Assembly: GCF_000590555.1 (NCBI RefSeq)
Contig: NC_022198.1
Span: 1,070,583-1,134,582, forward strand
Source: Corynebacterium argentoratense DSM 44202
GTDB taxonomy: Bacteria; Actinomycetota; Actinomycetes; Mycobacteriales; Mycobacteriaceae
Direction: 5' to 3'
DNA length: 64,000 nucleotides
The notes under the pieces were generated by a model that was not told the origin of the DNA, ran no database searches, and saw only the letters and a list, made by a program, of their open reading frames with translations. Shown here piece after piece: positions 19,298 to 29,145 of this stretch (the first letter of the stretch is position 1; every line of letters starts with the position of its first letter). The translations under genes were made by a program, and so were the position numbers.

Positions 19298-22237
19298 CTA
19301 GGGTTGGAGCCCTAAACGCTCTCGCTCGGCAGCAATGATCTCCCGAGCGAGTTTGCCTTCCGACACATCCACGGCGTCATCAATATCCGCAGACACAGAC
19401 TCACGAGCAAACTCATCAAAAGCCTGCGACTTAACCTTCAAGATCTCCATGATGCGCTCGTCGACAGTATCCGCAGCAGCAATCCGGTGCACCTGCACAC
19501 TCATCACCTGCCCCATACGATAAGCGCGGGCAATCGCCTGAGCCTCCGCAGAAGGCTTAATCTGCGGCTCTGCAATAACGACCACGCTCGCCGCCTGAAT
19601 GTTCAAACCAACGCCCCCGGCCTGAACCTGGGAGAGTAGAACACACGGACCATCAAACTGCGTAAAAGCATCAACAAGCTCCTGCCGAGCAGCCGGCGAC
19701 TGCGAGCCAGAAATCCGCCCAATAACTTCAACACCACTAGCGGATTCAAGCTCCTGTGCGATGCGATTCAGCGGCTCCAAGAAGAAGCTAAACACCAACA
19801 CCTTGCGGCCGTGCTCCCCCGCCTGACTACAAATCTCAGCGATGCGTTCGACCTTCGCGCATGCACCATCGCCCAGGTAGGCCGCTTGGCGCATCTGCAT
19901 CCAATGACCCGCCGCCACCGCCTGCCTATACGCGGCGTCATCACTATCACTTAACTCCACCCAGTCGATCGAATCCTCACGATCCGGCAACTCATCGAGA
20001 ACATCCGCCTGATTGCGACGCAAATAGGCCGGCGCCACAGCCGCACGGAAGTCCTCCGCCCCCATCGAGCCCATACCCCGTTTAAGCAACTCGGGCTGCA
20101 CATAGCGCACCAAGGTGACAAACTCCTCCACCCGGTTTTCTAGCGGAGTGCCAGTCATCAACAGCGCATATTCAGCATCCTCGACAAGCTCTGCTACCCG
20201 AAGGCTGCGCTTAACCTCCGGGTTCTTGACATAGTGCGCCTCATCAACAATAACGCAACGCACACCCTCCAACGGCAGCGTCCGCGAACCCGTGAAGGAA
20301 CACACCAGCACTCCACCCTGGGATAACCATGCGGCCACGGCAGCATCCTTAGTGTCACCATGAGCCTTGAACACGGGCATGTAGCTAAACTTCGCAACCT
20401 CGCGCACCCAGTTGATAATCACCGACGCGGGGCACACCACCAGCACCCGCGGCAACACCACCCCGGACCAATCCGGAGCCCCTGAAGCGCCAGCCACTGG
20501 GCTACTGAGCTCCGGTACTGCCTCTGTGGCGCACACGTGTGCTGCAAACGCGATCGCCTGTACTGTCTTACCCAGGCCCATCTCGTCGCCCAGCACTGTC
20601 TTTTTCTGCACCAAGGCAAAACGGGCACCATACGACTGATAGCCACGCAAGAACAAGTCCTTGAGCAGTCGCGTATCAAGCTCCAAGCTGCGTATCCGGT
20701 CAACGATGGCGGCGTCATGAAGGACGGTGCCATCCTCTTCGGCCCGCCCGGGCTCGTCAAGAAGCAATGCCAACAGATGCTGGAATCGTGCCGGATTAGT
20801 ACGGTAGTCATGCCACACCCCTATCCCCGGATCCACAGCGCTACGGGCAGCCAACAACCCGGTGTTACTGCGAGCCCACAAAAGATCATCGTAAAACTGC
20901 TCCAGCGCACCATGTCCGTGCGACAACACCCACAGGTGCGAAGATCCACTAGCGAGTAGTTGATCGGGGCGCAAACCGAAGAAATAGCGTTGCAAACGCA
21001 TGCGACGCTCCCGCTGCACAGGATCAAGGCTGTTTACCTGCTCGAAACGCGCCAGAATGCGGAGCAAAGCGGTCGCTTCAGCTGATGGAGATACCTGCGA
21101 CGTGTGATCGGCGAGGTTACTCAAGCTCGTTGCCTGGCTGCCGGTCGACGACGCCTCTTTGAACAAGGTGGTCGCCGCAGCACGCATCCGTTTGGCAGTC
21201 TGCTCCCCCACACCGTGTGCATTCATGAGCGTTGGGGTGGGCGTGCGTAAAACATCCGCTACCGTGCGCACAGAAATCGCGTCGAGACCGTCAAAGCGCA
21301 GACGTTCGTTAGTGACAGCCTTCAGTGCATCGAGGGGCAGTTGCTCCATCAGTATCATTGCGTTCTGCTCATAGAGTTGCTTCAGCACAGCTTCGGCCTC
21401 GGACTTGAGCCGGGCTTCCGAATCTGGTGATGCTGCCAATTCAGCCAACTGCTGGACGACCTGCCCAGCTGAATCCAGTGGTAAGGCTTCGATGGCAACG
21501 TCCGGATTATCAACCGCGGTGCCAAGACTTTGAGCGGCTGCTGCTTGGAAGGTAGGTCCTAAGCTGTCAGCACTGGGAATGGGAGTAGGGGGTACCCTGC
21601 GCTGCATCTCTTTCGAGCGCCGAACGAGCTCAAGCACCCTAACTGCAGCGTCATCTGTACTGCGGAAAGAGGGATTACCCATCAGGTAAGTGAGTTGCGA
21701 TGCAGCAGCCTGGGCCACTGCGACACCGGACCGCGAACCTGAAGACCTGATGGTGCGGGAACGCTTCTTGGAGCTGCTGGAGCCGGTCAACCATGACAAC
21801 CCCCGTGTGGCTGCGCCTTTGAAATCATTAGCGTCAAGAACATCATCGGGGATGAAGCCGCGGAGCACCTGGGGAATCTTCATTCCGACGGTGTCGGCGG
21901 CAGACAGATCGTCGACTAGCCGCGGCACTCCGGCGGTCTGCTCGATAAACGCTTTCAGTATGTTTACAGCGACCTCCACATTGGCACCTGAACCGGCGAC
22001 ACTGCCCTGTTCCAGCTCAACTCGTGCGTAGAGGGAATCTGGCCACGTCACCTCCCAGGGGGCAATGACCTCGATGCTTGCACTATCGTTTCCGACGCGA
22101 CGTCGCTGCTGCAGTGCCGCAGGCAGCGGGTTGCGCTGCAGCTCCCCCACAACCGCAGTTGCTTCCGCGCGATTGCTGAGGATTGTTTGGGCCTGCTCGC
22201 GGATCTGCTGCAATTCCGCTCGGTTAAAAGTGCTCAT
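19298..22237 (-). CDS. SNF2-type DEAD/DEAH helicase with helix-hairpin-helix region
   Basis: A 979-residue SWI2/SNF2 ATPase. The N-terminal 500 residues contain a helix-hairpin-helix-like segment near residue 340 (LMNAHGVGEQTAKRMRAAA). Helicase motifs follow: Walker A GDEMGLGKTVQAIA (about 550), IVDEAHYVKNP (about 660), LLMTGTPLENR, then the C-terminal lobe QVQAGGVGLNIQAASVVV and AIARAYRMGQ (about 900). It should be a DNA translocase; its biological role is unknown. The frame stays open to 22552, but that extension is antisense to the tetR gene, so ATG 22237 (MSTFNRAELQQ) is the start. It is divergent from the TetR gene. Confidence 0.88.
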   Translation of the reverse strand: MSTFNRAELQQIREQAQTILSNRAEATAVVGELQRNPLPAALQQRRRVGNDSASIEVIAPWEVTWPDSLYARVELEQGSVAGSGANVEVAVNILKAFIEQTAGVPRLVDDLSAADTVGMKIPQVLRGFIPDDVLDANDFKGAATRGLSWLTGSSSSKKRSRTIRSSGSRSGVAVAQAAASQLTYLMGNPSFRSTDDAAVRVLELVRRSKEMQRRVPPTPIPSADSLGPTFQAAAAQSLGTAVDNPDVAIEALPLDSAGQVVQQLAELAASPDSEARLKSEAEAVLKQLYEQNAMILMEQLPLDALKAVTNERLRFDGLDAISVRTVADVLRTPTPTLMNAHGVGEQTAKRMRAAATTLFKEASSTGSQATSLSNLADHTSQVSPSAEATALLRILARFEQVNSLDPVQRERRMRLQRYFFGLRPDQLLASGSSHLWVLSHGHGALEQFYDDLLWARSNTGLLAARSAVDPGIGVWHDYRTNPARFQHLLALLLDEPGRAEEDGTVLHDAAIVDRIRSLELDTRLLKDLFLRGYQSYGARFALVQKKTVLGDEMGLGKTVQAIAFAAHVCATEAVPELSSPVAGASGAPDWSGVVLPRVLVVCPASVIINWVREVAKFSYMPVFKAHGDTKDAAVAAWLSQGGVLVCSFTGSRTLPLEGVRCVIVDEAHYVKNPEVKRSLRVAELVEDAEYALLMTGTPLENRVEEFVTLVRYVQPELLKRGMGSMGAEDFRAAVAPAYLRRNQADVLDELPDREDSIDWVELSDSDDAAYRQAVAAGHWMQMRQAAYLGDGACAKVERIAEICSQAGEHGRKVLVFSFFLEPLNRIAQELESASGVEVIGRISGSQSPAARQELVDAFTQFDGPCVLLSQVQAGGVGLNIQAASVVVIAEPQIKPSAEAQAIARAYRMGQVMSVQVHRIAAADTVDERIMEILKVKSQAFDEFARESVSADIDDAVDVSEGKLAREIIAAERERLGLQP

Positions 22238-22360
22238 ATCTTCACTATTGTGCCAGCAGGCGTTGCAGCATTGGCGATTGGCGCCTAAGCTAACACAATA
22301 AACGGACGCGCAACTATCACTTTCGTGCGGCCGCAGGAATGCCAACACCAAGGAGCCAGC

Positions 22361-22951
22361 ATGCGCAGCGACGCACTCGAACGGCGACGACGCATCATTA
22401 CCGCAGCCGCCGAGATCTTCCGTACGCAGCCAGAAACCGTTGCACTTGAAACCATCGCAGAACGCGCCGGCGTCGGGATCGCCACCCTTTACCGCAATTT
22501 CCCCGACCGCTCCGCTTTGCTCTACGCCTGCGGAGCCTACTTCTTCGAGCAAGCACTAGCACTGCAGCACGACATCCTGGATTCCTTCGACGAACACCCC
22601 GCCGATAGCTGGAACACCTACGTCAACGAACTCGTCGATATGGGAATCTCCCACCTCGTATCAACCTTCGCCCCCGACGACCTCAATCAATTACCCAATG
22701 ACGTCGCGGAACTGCGCCACCACACACAACACAACGGCGAACGCATCTTGCGCAAAGCAAAAGACCACGGGCTCGTAGCAGAAAACATCAGCTACAACAC
22801 CTTCATCATCGGGCTCATCACAGTCACCCGCCCCCCGGTTCCAGGAATCCTGGCCCTAGAACCACACATCACCGATCAGCTGGTCAGCCTCTACCTCGGT
22901 GGGCTTGCGGCAGGCCTTGACAGCCCGCCACCAGACCGCGGCCAGCGCTAA
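22361..22951 (+). CDS. TetR-family transcriptional regulator
   Basis: A 196-residue regulator. The N-terminal HTH is clear: [16 protein letters not shown] and [22 protein letters not shown] (about residues 8-52). The C-terminal ligand domain has no recognised signature. ATG 22361 is preceded by AAGGAG at 22350-22355. It is transcribed away from the SNF2 gene across a 123-base gap, so autoregulation and control of the helicase gene are plausible (inference). Its stop overlaps the end of convergent hisS by 4 bases. Confidence 0.88.
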   Translation: MRSDALERRRRIITAAAEIFRTQPETVALETIAERAGVGIATLYRNFPDRSALLYACGAYFFEQALALQHDILDSFDEHPADSWNTYVNELVDMGISHLVSTFAPDDLNQLPNDVAELRHHTQHNGERILRKAKDHGLVAENISYNTFIIGLITVTRPPVPGILALEPHITDQLVSLYLGGLAAGLDSPPPDRGQR

Positions 22952-24273
22952 GCCATGCGGCGCCGCAGAACCTGCACAACGTCAACCAACGCGACGTCAA
23001 CCTGTTCGTGGGCCGCAAGATCCTTAACCACCACAGTGCCCTGCTCAAGCTCCTGATCCCCCAAGACCAAAGCATAACGGGCACCCGCCCTATCAGCACC
23101 CTTCATCGCACCCTTCAGGCCGCGATCACCATAGGACATGTCCGCCCGCAGACCCGCCTGCCTGACCTGATTGATCAAGTGCACCATCTGTGCCTTCGCT
23201 TCCCGCCCCATCGCGACGCCATACACGTCAACGCGCGACTGGGGGCCAAAGCTCTTACCCTCAGCCTCCAAGGCGAGCAGAGCGCGATCAAGCCCCAAAC
23301 CAAAACCGATACCGGACAAATCCTGGCCGCCAAGCTCCGCCATCAATCCGTCATAGCGACCGCCACCACCGATGCCGGACTGCGCACCCAGACCGTCGTG
23401 AACAAATTCAAAACAGGTCTTGGTGTAGTAATCCAAACCACGAACAAGACGAGGATTGACCAAATAATCCACGCCCAAAGCATCCAGGTAGGAGCGAACG
23501 GTATCGAAGTGCTCGGCGGCTTCGGCACTCAAGTGATCAAGCATCAGCGGAGCTTCCGCAGTCATTTCTTTAACCTCAGGCCGCTTATCATCGAGCACGC
23601 GCAACGGGTTGATGTGCGCGCGACGACGGGTTTCCTCGTCCAAGGGCAGTCCTAGCAGAAACTCCTGAAGCTTCTGTCGGTACTGGGGCCGGCAGGTCGA
23701 ATCCCCCAGAGACGTCAATTCCAGACGATAGCCGTCTAGTCCAATGGAGCGGAAGCATCGATCCGCCAGAGCAATAACCTCCGCATCCAACGCCGGATCG
23801 TCAACGCCGATAGCCTCGACACCAAACTGCTGCAATTGGCGATAGCGTCCAGCTTGGGGGCGCTCATAGCGGAAGAAAGGACCTGTATAGGACAGTTTCG
23901 CAGGAAGCTGGCCGCGGTCAAGCCCGTGCTCGATAACTGCACGCATTACGCCAGCGGTACCCTCGGGACGCAGCGTGACGGAACGCCCACCGCGGTCCTC
24001 AAAGGTGTACATTTCTTTGCTCACCACATCGGTGGACTCCCCCACGCCGCGGGCAAACAATTCGGTGTCTTCAAAGACCGGTAGCTCAACGTGGCCAAAA
24101 CCAGCAGCTGCCGCATTCTGTGCAAAGGCCTCACGTACTGCAACAAAAGTCGCCGACCGAGAGGGCACATAATCCAGAACACCCTTAGGCGCGGAAAAGC
24201 TCTTGTTCTTCTTCTTGGCAGGACGCACTGCGTCTACCTGGGGGGCAGTTGTCTTCGAAGCATCGTCAGTCAC
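22948..24273 (-). CDS. hisS: Histidyl-tRNA synthetase
   Basis: A class II enzyme of about 441 residues. After a Lys-rich leader ([15 protein letters not shown]) come motif 1 ([13 protein letters not shown]), motif 2 [18 protein letters not shown], the histidine loops [12 protein letters not shown] and GGGGRYDGL, and a C-terminal anticodon domain. The start is chosen as GTG 24273: a TACACT hexamer (24282-24287, minus strand) lies 8 bases upstream with no ribosome site, suggesting a leaderless message. A TTG at 24279 is the alternative. Confidence 0.95.
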   Translation of the reverse strand: MTDDASKTTAPQVDAVRPAKKKNKSFSAPKGVLDYVPSRSATFVAVREAFAQNAAAAGFGHVELPVFEDTELFARGVGESTDVVSKEMYTFEDRGGRSVTLRPEGTAGVMRAVIEHGLDRGQLPAKLSYTGPFFRYERPQAGRYRQLQQFGVEAIGVDDPALDAEVIALADRCFRSIGLDGYRLELTSLGDSTCRPQYRQKLQEFLLGLPLDEETRRRAHINPLRVLDDKRPEVKEMTAEAPLMLDHLSAEAAEHFDTVRSYLDALGVDYLVNPRLVRGLDYYTKTCFEFVHDGLGAQSGIGGGGRYDGLMAELGGQDLSGIGFGLGLDRALLALEAEGKSFGPQSRVDVYGVAMGREAKAQMVHLINQVRQAGLRADMSYGDRGLKGAMKGADRAGARYALVLGDQELEQGTVVVKDLAAHEQVDVALVDVVQVLRRRMA

Positions 24274-24281
24274 AAGCAAAC

Positions 24282-24287
24282 AGTGTA
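24282..24287 (-). promoter_or_regulatory. -10-like TACACT ahead of hisS
   Basis: TACACT on the minus strand, 8 bases before GTG 24273. It fits a leaderless start; no Shine-Dalgarno is seen. Confidence 0.45.
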
Positions 24288-24318
24288 ACCTGCCACCCCG
24301 ACCACGGCGCTACTTGGC

Positions 24319-24993
24319 TTAGCGCGCTCCGAGGAAAGGATTAGAACGCAGCTCAGCGATGACAGACGTTGCTGGACCATGGCCTGGCAAGACCGGAAGA
24401 TCTGTCGGGAGGTTCTTCACGACCGTTTCCAATGAATGCTCCATCGCTTCAGGATCTGAATAAGGAAGATCCGTACGGCCAATGGAGCCTTTAAACAACA
24501 CGTCACCTGAAAACACCAGGTCCTCCCCAACCGCCAAGATGCAACCGGGAGAATGTCCAGGGGCGTGGCGAATGAGGAACTCCACACCAGCAAGAGAAAT
24601 ACGCTGACCATCGACCACATGGACGATCTGTGGCGGCGTCTCCATCGACGCGGCGTCAAACAATGCTGCGATCTGCGCGCTCACACCAGCAGCAGGCTTG
24701 GTCAGCATAAATGCGTCATCGGGATGAATAGACACAGCAACGTTGTAGAACTGCGCCACTTCGGCGGCACCGCGGGTGTGATCAATATGCCCATGGGTAA
24801 GAAATACGTCTGTAACCTCCGCATCCTGTGCGGCAATCTCTTCCTGGATCGCGGCTAGCGCACCGAGCCCGGGGTCAATAATCGCGCAACGTTTATCCCC
24901 GGAAGAATCCTCCACGAACAGCAGATAGCAGTTCGTCTGAAATGGACCTAACGGCGCGCAAGCGATGGACACATCTTTGATCAACTCTCCCAT
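24319..24993 (-). CDS. MBL-fold metallo-hydrolase (glyoxalase II-like)
   Basis: A 224-residue hydrolase. The binuclear metal motif is VTDVFLTHGHIDHTRGA (about residues 61-77); further ligands are in RHAPGHSPGCILAV, VFSGDVLFKGSIGRTDLP and VLPGHGPAT. It belongs to the hydroxyacylglutathione hydrolase-like group; in mycothiol-using bacteria the thiol substrate is likely not glutathione (inference). A TATTGT hexamer lies 8 bases before the ATG. It is downstream of, and divergent from, the cyclophilin gene and precedes hisS. Confidence 0.87.
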   Translation of the reverse strand: MGELIKDVSIACAPLGPFQTNCYLLFVEDSSGDKRCAIIDPGLGALAAIQEEIAAQDAEVTDVFLTHGHIDHTRGAAEVAQFYNVAVSIHPDDAFMLTKPAAGVSAQIAALFDAASMETPPQIVHVVDGQRISLAGVEFLIRHAPGHSPGCILAVGEDLVFSGDVLFKGSIGRTDLPYSDPEAMEHSLETVVKNLPTDLPVLPGHGPATSVIAELRSNPFLGAR

Positions 24994-25001
24994 GCTTCAA
25001 A

Positions 25002-25007
25002 ACAATA
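25002..25007 (-). promoter_or_regulatory. -10-like TATTGT ahead of the MBL hydrolase gene
   Basis: TATTGT on the minus strand, 8 bases before ATG 24993, with no ribosome site between. It fits a leaderless start. Confidence 0.45.
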
Positions 25008-25114
25008 GACCGCCTGCCGCTAAGATGTCATGGGATGCATGCCGAAACTCGTGCAACAGCTCGTGGACACACGGGTGCCACCCAGACGATAACCAACACA
25101 GTGAGGCCCAACAG

Positions 25115-25972
25115 GTGAGCAATAACCGAGAACGCCGCGCCCAGGCCATGGACGCACTAAACAAGGAACTCAAAGCACGTGATCGATCTGAGAAGACACA
25201 ACCGCTCGGTGTCGTCTTCGCAGCCTTGGCAGTGCTTGTCATCATCTGCGGAGGCATCTGGTTCGCCGCAACTCGCGATTCTTCAGGCAACAACGAGCAA
25301 GACACCGCAGCAGCAGAGTCCACCGCACCTGATGCAGCAACAGTACTCGACGGGAAGCCCAGCCAGGCCCTGCCCGAGACCGTCAGCTGTGAATACACCC
25401 CATCAGGGGACGCAGGCAGTGCAGACCTACCGAACGGCACCGACGTACCGGCAACCGGCACGGTGTCTATCGATTTCGCCACCAACCAGGGTGACATTCC
25501 CGTCACTCTGAACCGTGCCGCTGCACCCTGTGCAGCTAACGCTATCGAGCACCTCGCAAAGACTGGCTTCTATGACGGCAAAACCTGCCATCGCCTGACC
25601 ACCAATGGCATCTACGTGCTCCAGTGCGGCAGCCCCAACGGTGATGGCGTAGGTGGCCCCGGCTTTAGCTACAGCGATGAATACCCAGTGGGCGACGCAG
25701 GTATCACCAGCCCGCAGGTAACCTACCCCCGTGGCAGCATCGCTCTGGCAAACAGCGGACCCAACACCAACGGCTCTCAGTTCTTCCTCAACTACAAGGA
25801 CTCTCCCCTGGCCCCCAACTACACCTACGTCGGTACGATCTCCGATGAAGGTCTGAAAGTTATCGACAAGGTTGCCGAGGCCGGCGTCCAACCCGGATCT
25901 GGCAATGGACAAGGCGCCACGGACGGTACCCCCGTCGAATCTGTGACCATCAACTCTGCGAGCGTTAAGTAG
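25115..25972 (+). CDS. Membrane-anchored cyclophilin-type peptidyl-prolyl isomerase
   Basis: About 285 residues. A short charged cytoplasmic N-terminus (RERRAQAMDALNKELK) is followed by one membrane segment (about 31-52, LGVVFAALAVLVIICGGIWF), an Ala/Ser/Asp linker, then a cyclophilin domain outside the cell: KTCHRLTTNGIYVLQCGSPN, GDGVGGPGFSY and ALANSGPNTNGSQFFLNY. The catalytic Arg is kept, but Phe of the usual FHR is Cys, and four Cys in the domain could form disulfides. I chose GTG 25115 with GAGG eight bases upstream; the frame opens upstream without a family match. It probably helps fold exported proteins. Confidence 0.88.
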   Translation: MSNNRERRAQAMDALNKELKARDRSEKTQPLGVVFAALAVLVIICGGIWFAATRDSSGNNEQDTAAAESTAPDAATVLDGKPSQALPETVSCEYTPSGDAGSADLPNGTDVPATGTVSIDFATNQGDIPVTLNRAAAPCAANAIEHLAKTGFYDGKTCHRLTTNGIYVLQCGSPNGDGVGGPGFSYSDEYPVGDAGITSPQVTYPRGSIALANSGPNTNGSQFFLNYKDSPLAPNYTYVGTISDEGLKVIDKVAEAGVQPGSGNGQGATDGTPVESVTINSASVK

Positions 25973-25983
25973 CGTTCCAGCTA

Positions 25984-26046
25984 CCACGACACCTCCCCAC
26001 CTAAACCAACTCTGAACAGCTGTTTTACATATGGGGAGGCTCGTGG
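25984..26046. other. Long inverted repeat downstream of the cyclophilin gene
   Basis: CCACGA (25984-25989) and CCTCCCCA (25992-25999) pair with TGGGGAGG (26032-26039) and TCGTGG (26041-26046), closing a 32-base loop with an inner AACAGCTGTT palindrome. There is no T-run, so it is either an unusual terminator for the cyclophilin gene or an operator-like element ahead of the secreted-protein gene. Confidence 0.5.
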
Positions 26047-26090
26047 CGCCTCACACGCTTAGATGCACTGCACCGCAGCAAAAGATAGGC

Positions 26091-26096
26091 TAGAAT
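26091..26096 (+). promoter_or_regulatory. Putative -10 box of the secreted-protein gene
   Basis: TAGAAT at 26091-26096 with a poor -35 candidate (CTGCAC, 26068-26073, 17-base spacer). Transcription from about 26103 would give a leader of nearly 90 bases containing the hairpin at 26132-26167. Confidence 0.4.
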
Positions 26097-26131
26097 CACC
26101 CGAGGACCCGTCAAGGGTTGAAAATTTTAAG

Positions 26132-26167
26132 AAACCGGTTACCCTTGGTGGTAACCCACTTCGGTTT
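26132..26167 (+). promoter_or_regulatory. 5'-leader stem-loop of the secreted-protein gene
   Basis: AAACCG (26132-26137) pairs with CGGTTT (26162-26167), and GTTACC (26138-26143) with GGTAAC (26150-26155), leaving a 6-base bulge on the 3' side. It ends 10 bases before the ribosome site AAGGA (26178-26182). It could stabilise the mRNA or regulate translation. Confidence 0.5.
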
Positions 26168-26190
26168 TACGACTTTTAAGGACGCTTTAC

Positions 26191-26598
26191 ATGAAGCTCA
26201 ACATCCGCAAGACCCTCACCGTAGCTACCGCTGTGGTCGCCCTGACCGCTGGCACCGTTCACGCTGCCCCCGCTTTCGCTGACGAGCCCGTTGCAGCTGC
26301 TCCGAGCAACGCTGCCCCTGCCCCTGCCGCTCAGGATGACCAGTCCGGCAAGGACAAGAACAAGGATCAGGACAAGGATAAGGACAACTCCACCTCCTCC
26401 AAGATCTCCGGCGCCCTGGGCTCCTCCGAGACCCCCAAGGACGGCGACAACGACGGCAAATCCAAGGTGACCACCTGGGCTGACAAGATCGGTGAGATCG
26501 TTAAGCTCATCGGCATCATCGCTTCCCTTTTCACCGCAGTTGTCTCCATGCAGACCGCTATTGAGAAGCTCACCAAGAACTTCGCACCCCGCTTCTAA
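26191..26598 (+). CDS. Small secreted protein with a charged linker and C-terminal helix
   Basis: A 135-residue precursor. The signal peptide spans about residues 1-30 (MKLNIRKTLTVATAVVALTA, then VHAAPAFA before DEPV). An Ala/Pro stretch follows, then a Lys/Asp-alternating tract (about 52-67, GKDKNKDQDKDKD), a Ser/Gly/Asp linker and a C-terminal hydrophobic helix (about 95-130, KIGEIVKLIGIIASLFTAVV). Codons are strongly restricted (CTC, AAG, ACC, GCT), as in very abundant proteins. It has its own ribosome site, leader hairpin and strong terminator. I recall a small secreted protein at the same place (cyclophilin gene-rel) in C. glutamicum, but no function. A porin-like or envelope-associated helix peptide is possible. 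Confidence 0.8.
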   Translation: MKLNIRKTLTVATAVVALTAGTVHAAPAFADEPVAAAPSNAAPAPAAQDDQSGKDKNKDQDKDKDNSTSSKISGALGSSETPKDGDNDGKSKVTTWADKIGEIVKLIGIIASLFTAVVSMQTAIEKLTKNFAPRF

Positions 26599-26610
26599 AA
26601 GCGCCTAAAA

Positions 26611-26645
26611 AGCCGCGATGTGTGTTAACACATCGCGGCTTTTTC
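26611..26645 (+). terminator. Strong intrinsic terminator after the secreted-protein gene
   Basis: A 12-bp perfect stem AGCCGCGATGTG/CACATCGCGGCT with loop TGTTAA, flanked by AAAAA and TTTTTCTTT. It starts 13 bases after the stop and may also serve rel, whose stop at 26701 faces it. Confidence 0.92.
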
Positions 26646-26700
26646 TTTCCTTAGGAAAGTTCCTGCCCCGTACTCCGATAGCGTCACCGTCTATTTAAGG

Positions 26701-29031
26701 CTATGCAGGGGCCGCCACACGGTAAACATCGAACACACCCTCAATGTTGCGCAGTTGCGTCATCAGCGACCCGAGTTGCTTCGTGTCAGATACTTCAAAA
26801 GTGAATGTACATACAGCCACATGGTCGTCCGATGAGCGGCTCGTCATCGCTACTACGGCCACTCGCTGCTCATTGATCACCCTTGTGAGCTCAAACAATA
26901 AACCCTGGCGATCCAGTGCCTCTACGCCGAGTGTCGCGGCGAAAACAGAGCTTCCAGACTCGCCCGCCCACGTGACCTCGATGAGACGCTCAGGTTCCTG
27001 ATGGAGCCTTTCTGAATTGGTACAGTTCACGCGGTGCACAGACACGCCGCCACCCTTGGTGACGAAACCGAAAATCTGGTCACCGGGCACCGGCATGCAG
27101 CACTGGGCAACTTTGGCGAGTACATCAGGCTGGCCCTGGACCAACAAACCACTATCTTCAGAGCCTGCTTTGCGCTGCTTAACAAGGTCCTGGAGAATTC
27201 CGCTGCCGGCCGCCCCAACATCATTAGAGGACTTTTCCCCGAATAATGCCACCAAACGCTGCGCCACATGCTGCGCCGAAATACTACCGGCACCAATGGC
27301 GGTATACAGAGCGTCAACATCGTTATAGTTGAGGTCTCCCGCCACGGTTTTCATGGACTGCGGGGTGTAAAGTTTGCTCAGCGGCAAACCACCACGGCTA
27401 ATTTCGGAAGCCATCGCCTCGCGGCCCTCTTCAAGGTGTTCCTCCCGGCGTTCCTTTGCAAACCACTGCCGAATCTTCGACTTGGCCCGCGGTGATACCG
27501 CAAAAGTCATCCAGTCCCGCGAGGGGCCGGCATGAACATCCTTCGAAGTAAAGATCTCTACCCTGTCACCCGATTTTAGGGACGATTCGAGGGCAACGAG
27601 CTTGCCATTAACCTTCGCACCGATACAGCGGTGACCGACCTCTGTATGCACCGCGTACGCAAAGTCCACTGGCGTCGCGCCGACAGGAAGGTTAACGACA
27701 TCGCCTTTAGGCGTAAAGGTAAAGATCTGTTTCGCGGTTAAGTCGTAACGCAGACTGTCCAGAAATTCGTTGGGGTCCGCGGCGTCTTTCTGCCAATCCA
27801 ACAGTTGTCGCATCCATGCCATCTGGTCGACTTCTGCTTGATCACCCTTGTGACTGCCCTTGGTCTCCTTGTAGCGCCAGTGGGCAGCGATCCCAAACTC
27901 GGCCTGATAGTGCATCTCGTGCGTGCGCACCTGCACCTCCAGGGGTTTACCCCCCGGGCCCATGACTGTCGTATGCAAGGACTGGTATACCCCGAATCGG
28001 GGTGCGGAAATATAGTCTTTAAAACGGCCAGGCAGCGCGTTATACAGAGAGTGCACTGCGCCGATCGCCGCATAGCAATTATTGACGTTATCGACCAAAA
28101 TACGGATGCCCACAAGATCAAAAATCTCGTCAAAATCATGTCCGCGGACAATCATCTTCTGGTAGATCGACCAGTAGTGCTTCGGCCGTCCCATAACCTC
28201 GGCTGCAATATGGTTGTCTGACAGCACCCGCGACAGCGAATCGATGACGTCCTCCATATAACGGTGGCGGGAGGGTGCACGGTCTGCGACGAGGCGAACA
28301 ATCTCCTCGTACTTCTTGGGGTACAAGATTGCAAAGGAGAGATCTTCCAACTCCCACTTCACCGAAGCCATACCCAGTCGGTGAGCTAACGGCGCGATAA
28401 CTTCCAGAGTTTGACGGGCCTTCTTCGCCTGCTTCTCCGGGGGCAGGAAGCGCATGGTGCGCATATTATGCAGCCTGTCGGCCACTTTGATGACTAGGAC
28501 ACGGGGATCCTCGCTCATCGCAACAATCATCTTGCGGATGGTTTCAGCCTCAGCTGCTGCGCCAAGCGCCACCTTATCCAGTTTGGTAACCCCGTCGACC
28601 AGCCGGGCTACTTCAGGCCCGAAGTCCGCGGTCAGATCGTCGAGTGAATAATCGGTGTCTTCCACGGTGTCGTGGAGTAGCGCCGCAACCACCGTGGTGG
28701 TATCCATGCCAATTTCCGCTACAATCGTTGCAACAGCAAGTGGGTGGGTGATGTAGGGGTCCCCCGACTTGCGATACACCCCTTCGTGCAGACGCTCGGC
28801 GGTATCATAAGCCCGTTCGATGACCTGGATATCAGCTTTGGGGTGGATGCTGCGGTGAATGCTAACCAACGGGTCAAGCACAGGGTTTGTCTTGACCCGC
28901 GACCCGGTAAGGCTGCGCGCTAGGCGCGCCGACATGCTGAGCATCGTCGCTTGCTGCTTCGATGGCAATGCCTTGTGGCCTCGGGCGTTGCCGGGCCGTG
29001 GGGAAGATTGCGATCCTGTACCTTCTGGCAT
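26701..29031 (-). CDS. rel: Bifunctional (p)ppGpp synthetase/hydrolase
   Basis: About 776 residues, the long RSH form. In order: HD hydrolase domain ([40 protein letters not shown]), synthetase domain ([34 protein letters not shown]), TGS domain ([20 protein letters not shown]), a Cys-containing region ([16 protein letters not shown]) and a C-terminal ACT domain. Both catalytic halves look intact. ATG 29031 follows GGGGATAGTG; a GTG at 29034 is the alternative. It is last in the secDF-dciAE-apt-rel series, the C. glutamicum order. Confidence 0.96.
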   Translation of the reverse strand: MPEGTGSQSSPRPGNARGHKALPSKQQATMLSMSARLARSLTGSRVKTNPVLDPLVSIHRSIHPKADIQVIERAYDTAERLHEGVYRKSGDPYITHPLAVATIVAEIGMDTTTVVAALLHDTVEDTDYSLDDLTADFGPEVARLVDGVTKLDKVALGAAAEAETIRKMIVAMSEDPRVLVIKVADRLHNMRTMRFLPPEKQAKKARQTLEVIAPLAHRLGMASVKWELEDLSFAILYPKKYEEIVRLVADRAPSRHRYMEDVIDSLSRVLSDNHIAAEVMGRPKHYWSIYQKMIVRGHDFDEIFDLVGIRILVDNVNNCYAAIGAVHSLYNALPGRFKDYISAPRFGVYQSLHTTVMGPGGKPLEVQVRTHEMHYQAEFGIAAHWRYKETKGSHKGDQAEVDQMAWMRQLLDWQKDAADPNEFLDSLRYDLTAKQIFTFTPKGDVVNLPVGATPVDFAYAVHTEVGHRCIGAKVNGKLVALESSLKSGDRVEIFTSKDVHAGPSRDWMTFAVSPRAKSKIRQWFAKERREEHLEEGREAMASEISRGGLPLSKLYTPQSMKTVAGDLNYNDVDALYTAIGAGSISAQHVAQRLVALFGEKSSNDVGAAGSGILQDLVKQRKAGSEDSGLLVQGQPDVLAKVAQCCMPVPGDQIFGFVTKGGGVSVHRVNCTNSERLHQEPERLIEVTWAGESGSSVFAATLGVEALDRQGLLFELTRVINEQRVAVVAMTSRSSDDHVAVCTFTFEVSDTKQLGSLMTQLRNIEGVFDVYRVAAPA

Positions 29032-29145
29032 CACTATCCCCTGCTTCTCTTCACTCGATAGGACGGCCCATCAGCCCTGGAAGCAAAGAACCTTCCTCCA
29101 GGTGACGGACATTACACTTACACACTACCGTGCTACTGGGTAGCG

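Noticed and set aside
22238..22552. A 105-residue N-terminal extension of the SNF2 helicase
   Set aside because: It is antisense to the TetR gene, is Cys-rich without family match, and the ATG at 22237 gives a sensible start.
26191..26598. Assignment of the small secreted protein as a known corynebacterial porin (PorA/PorH type)
   Set aside because: Those lack a signal peptide and are much shorter; only a general helix resemblance remains.
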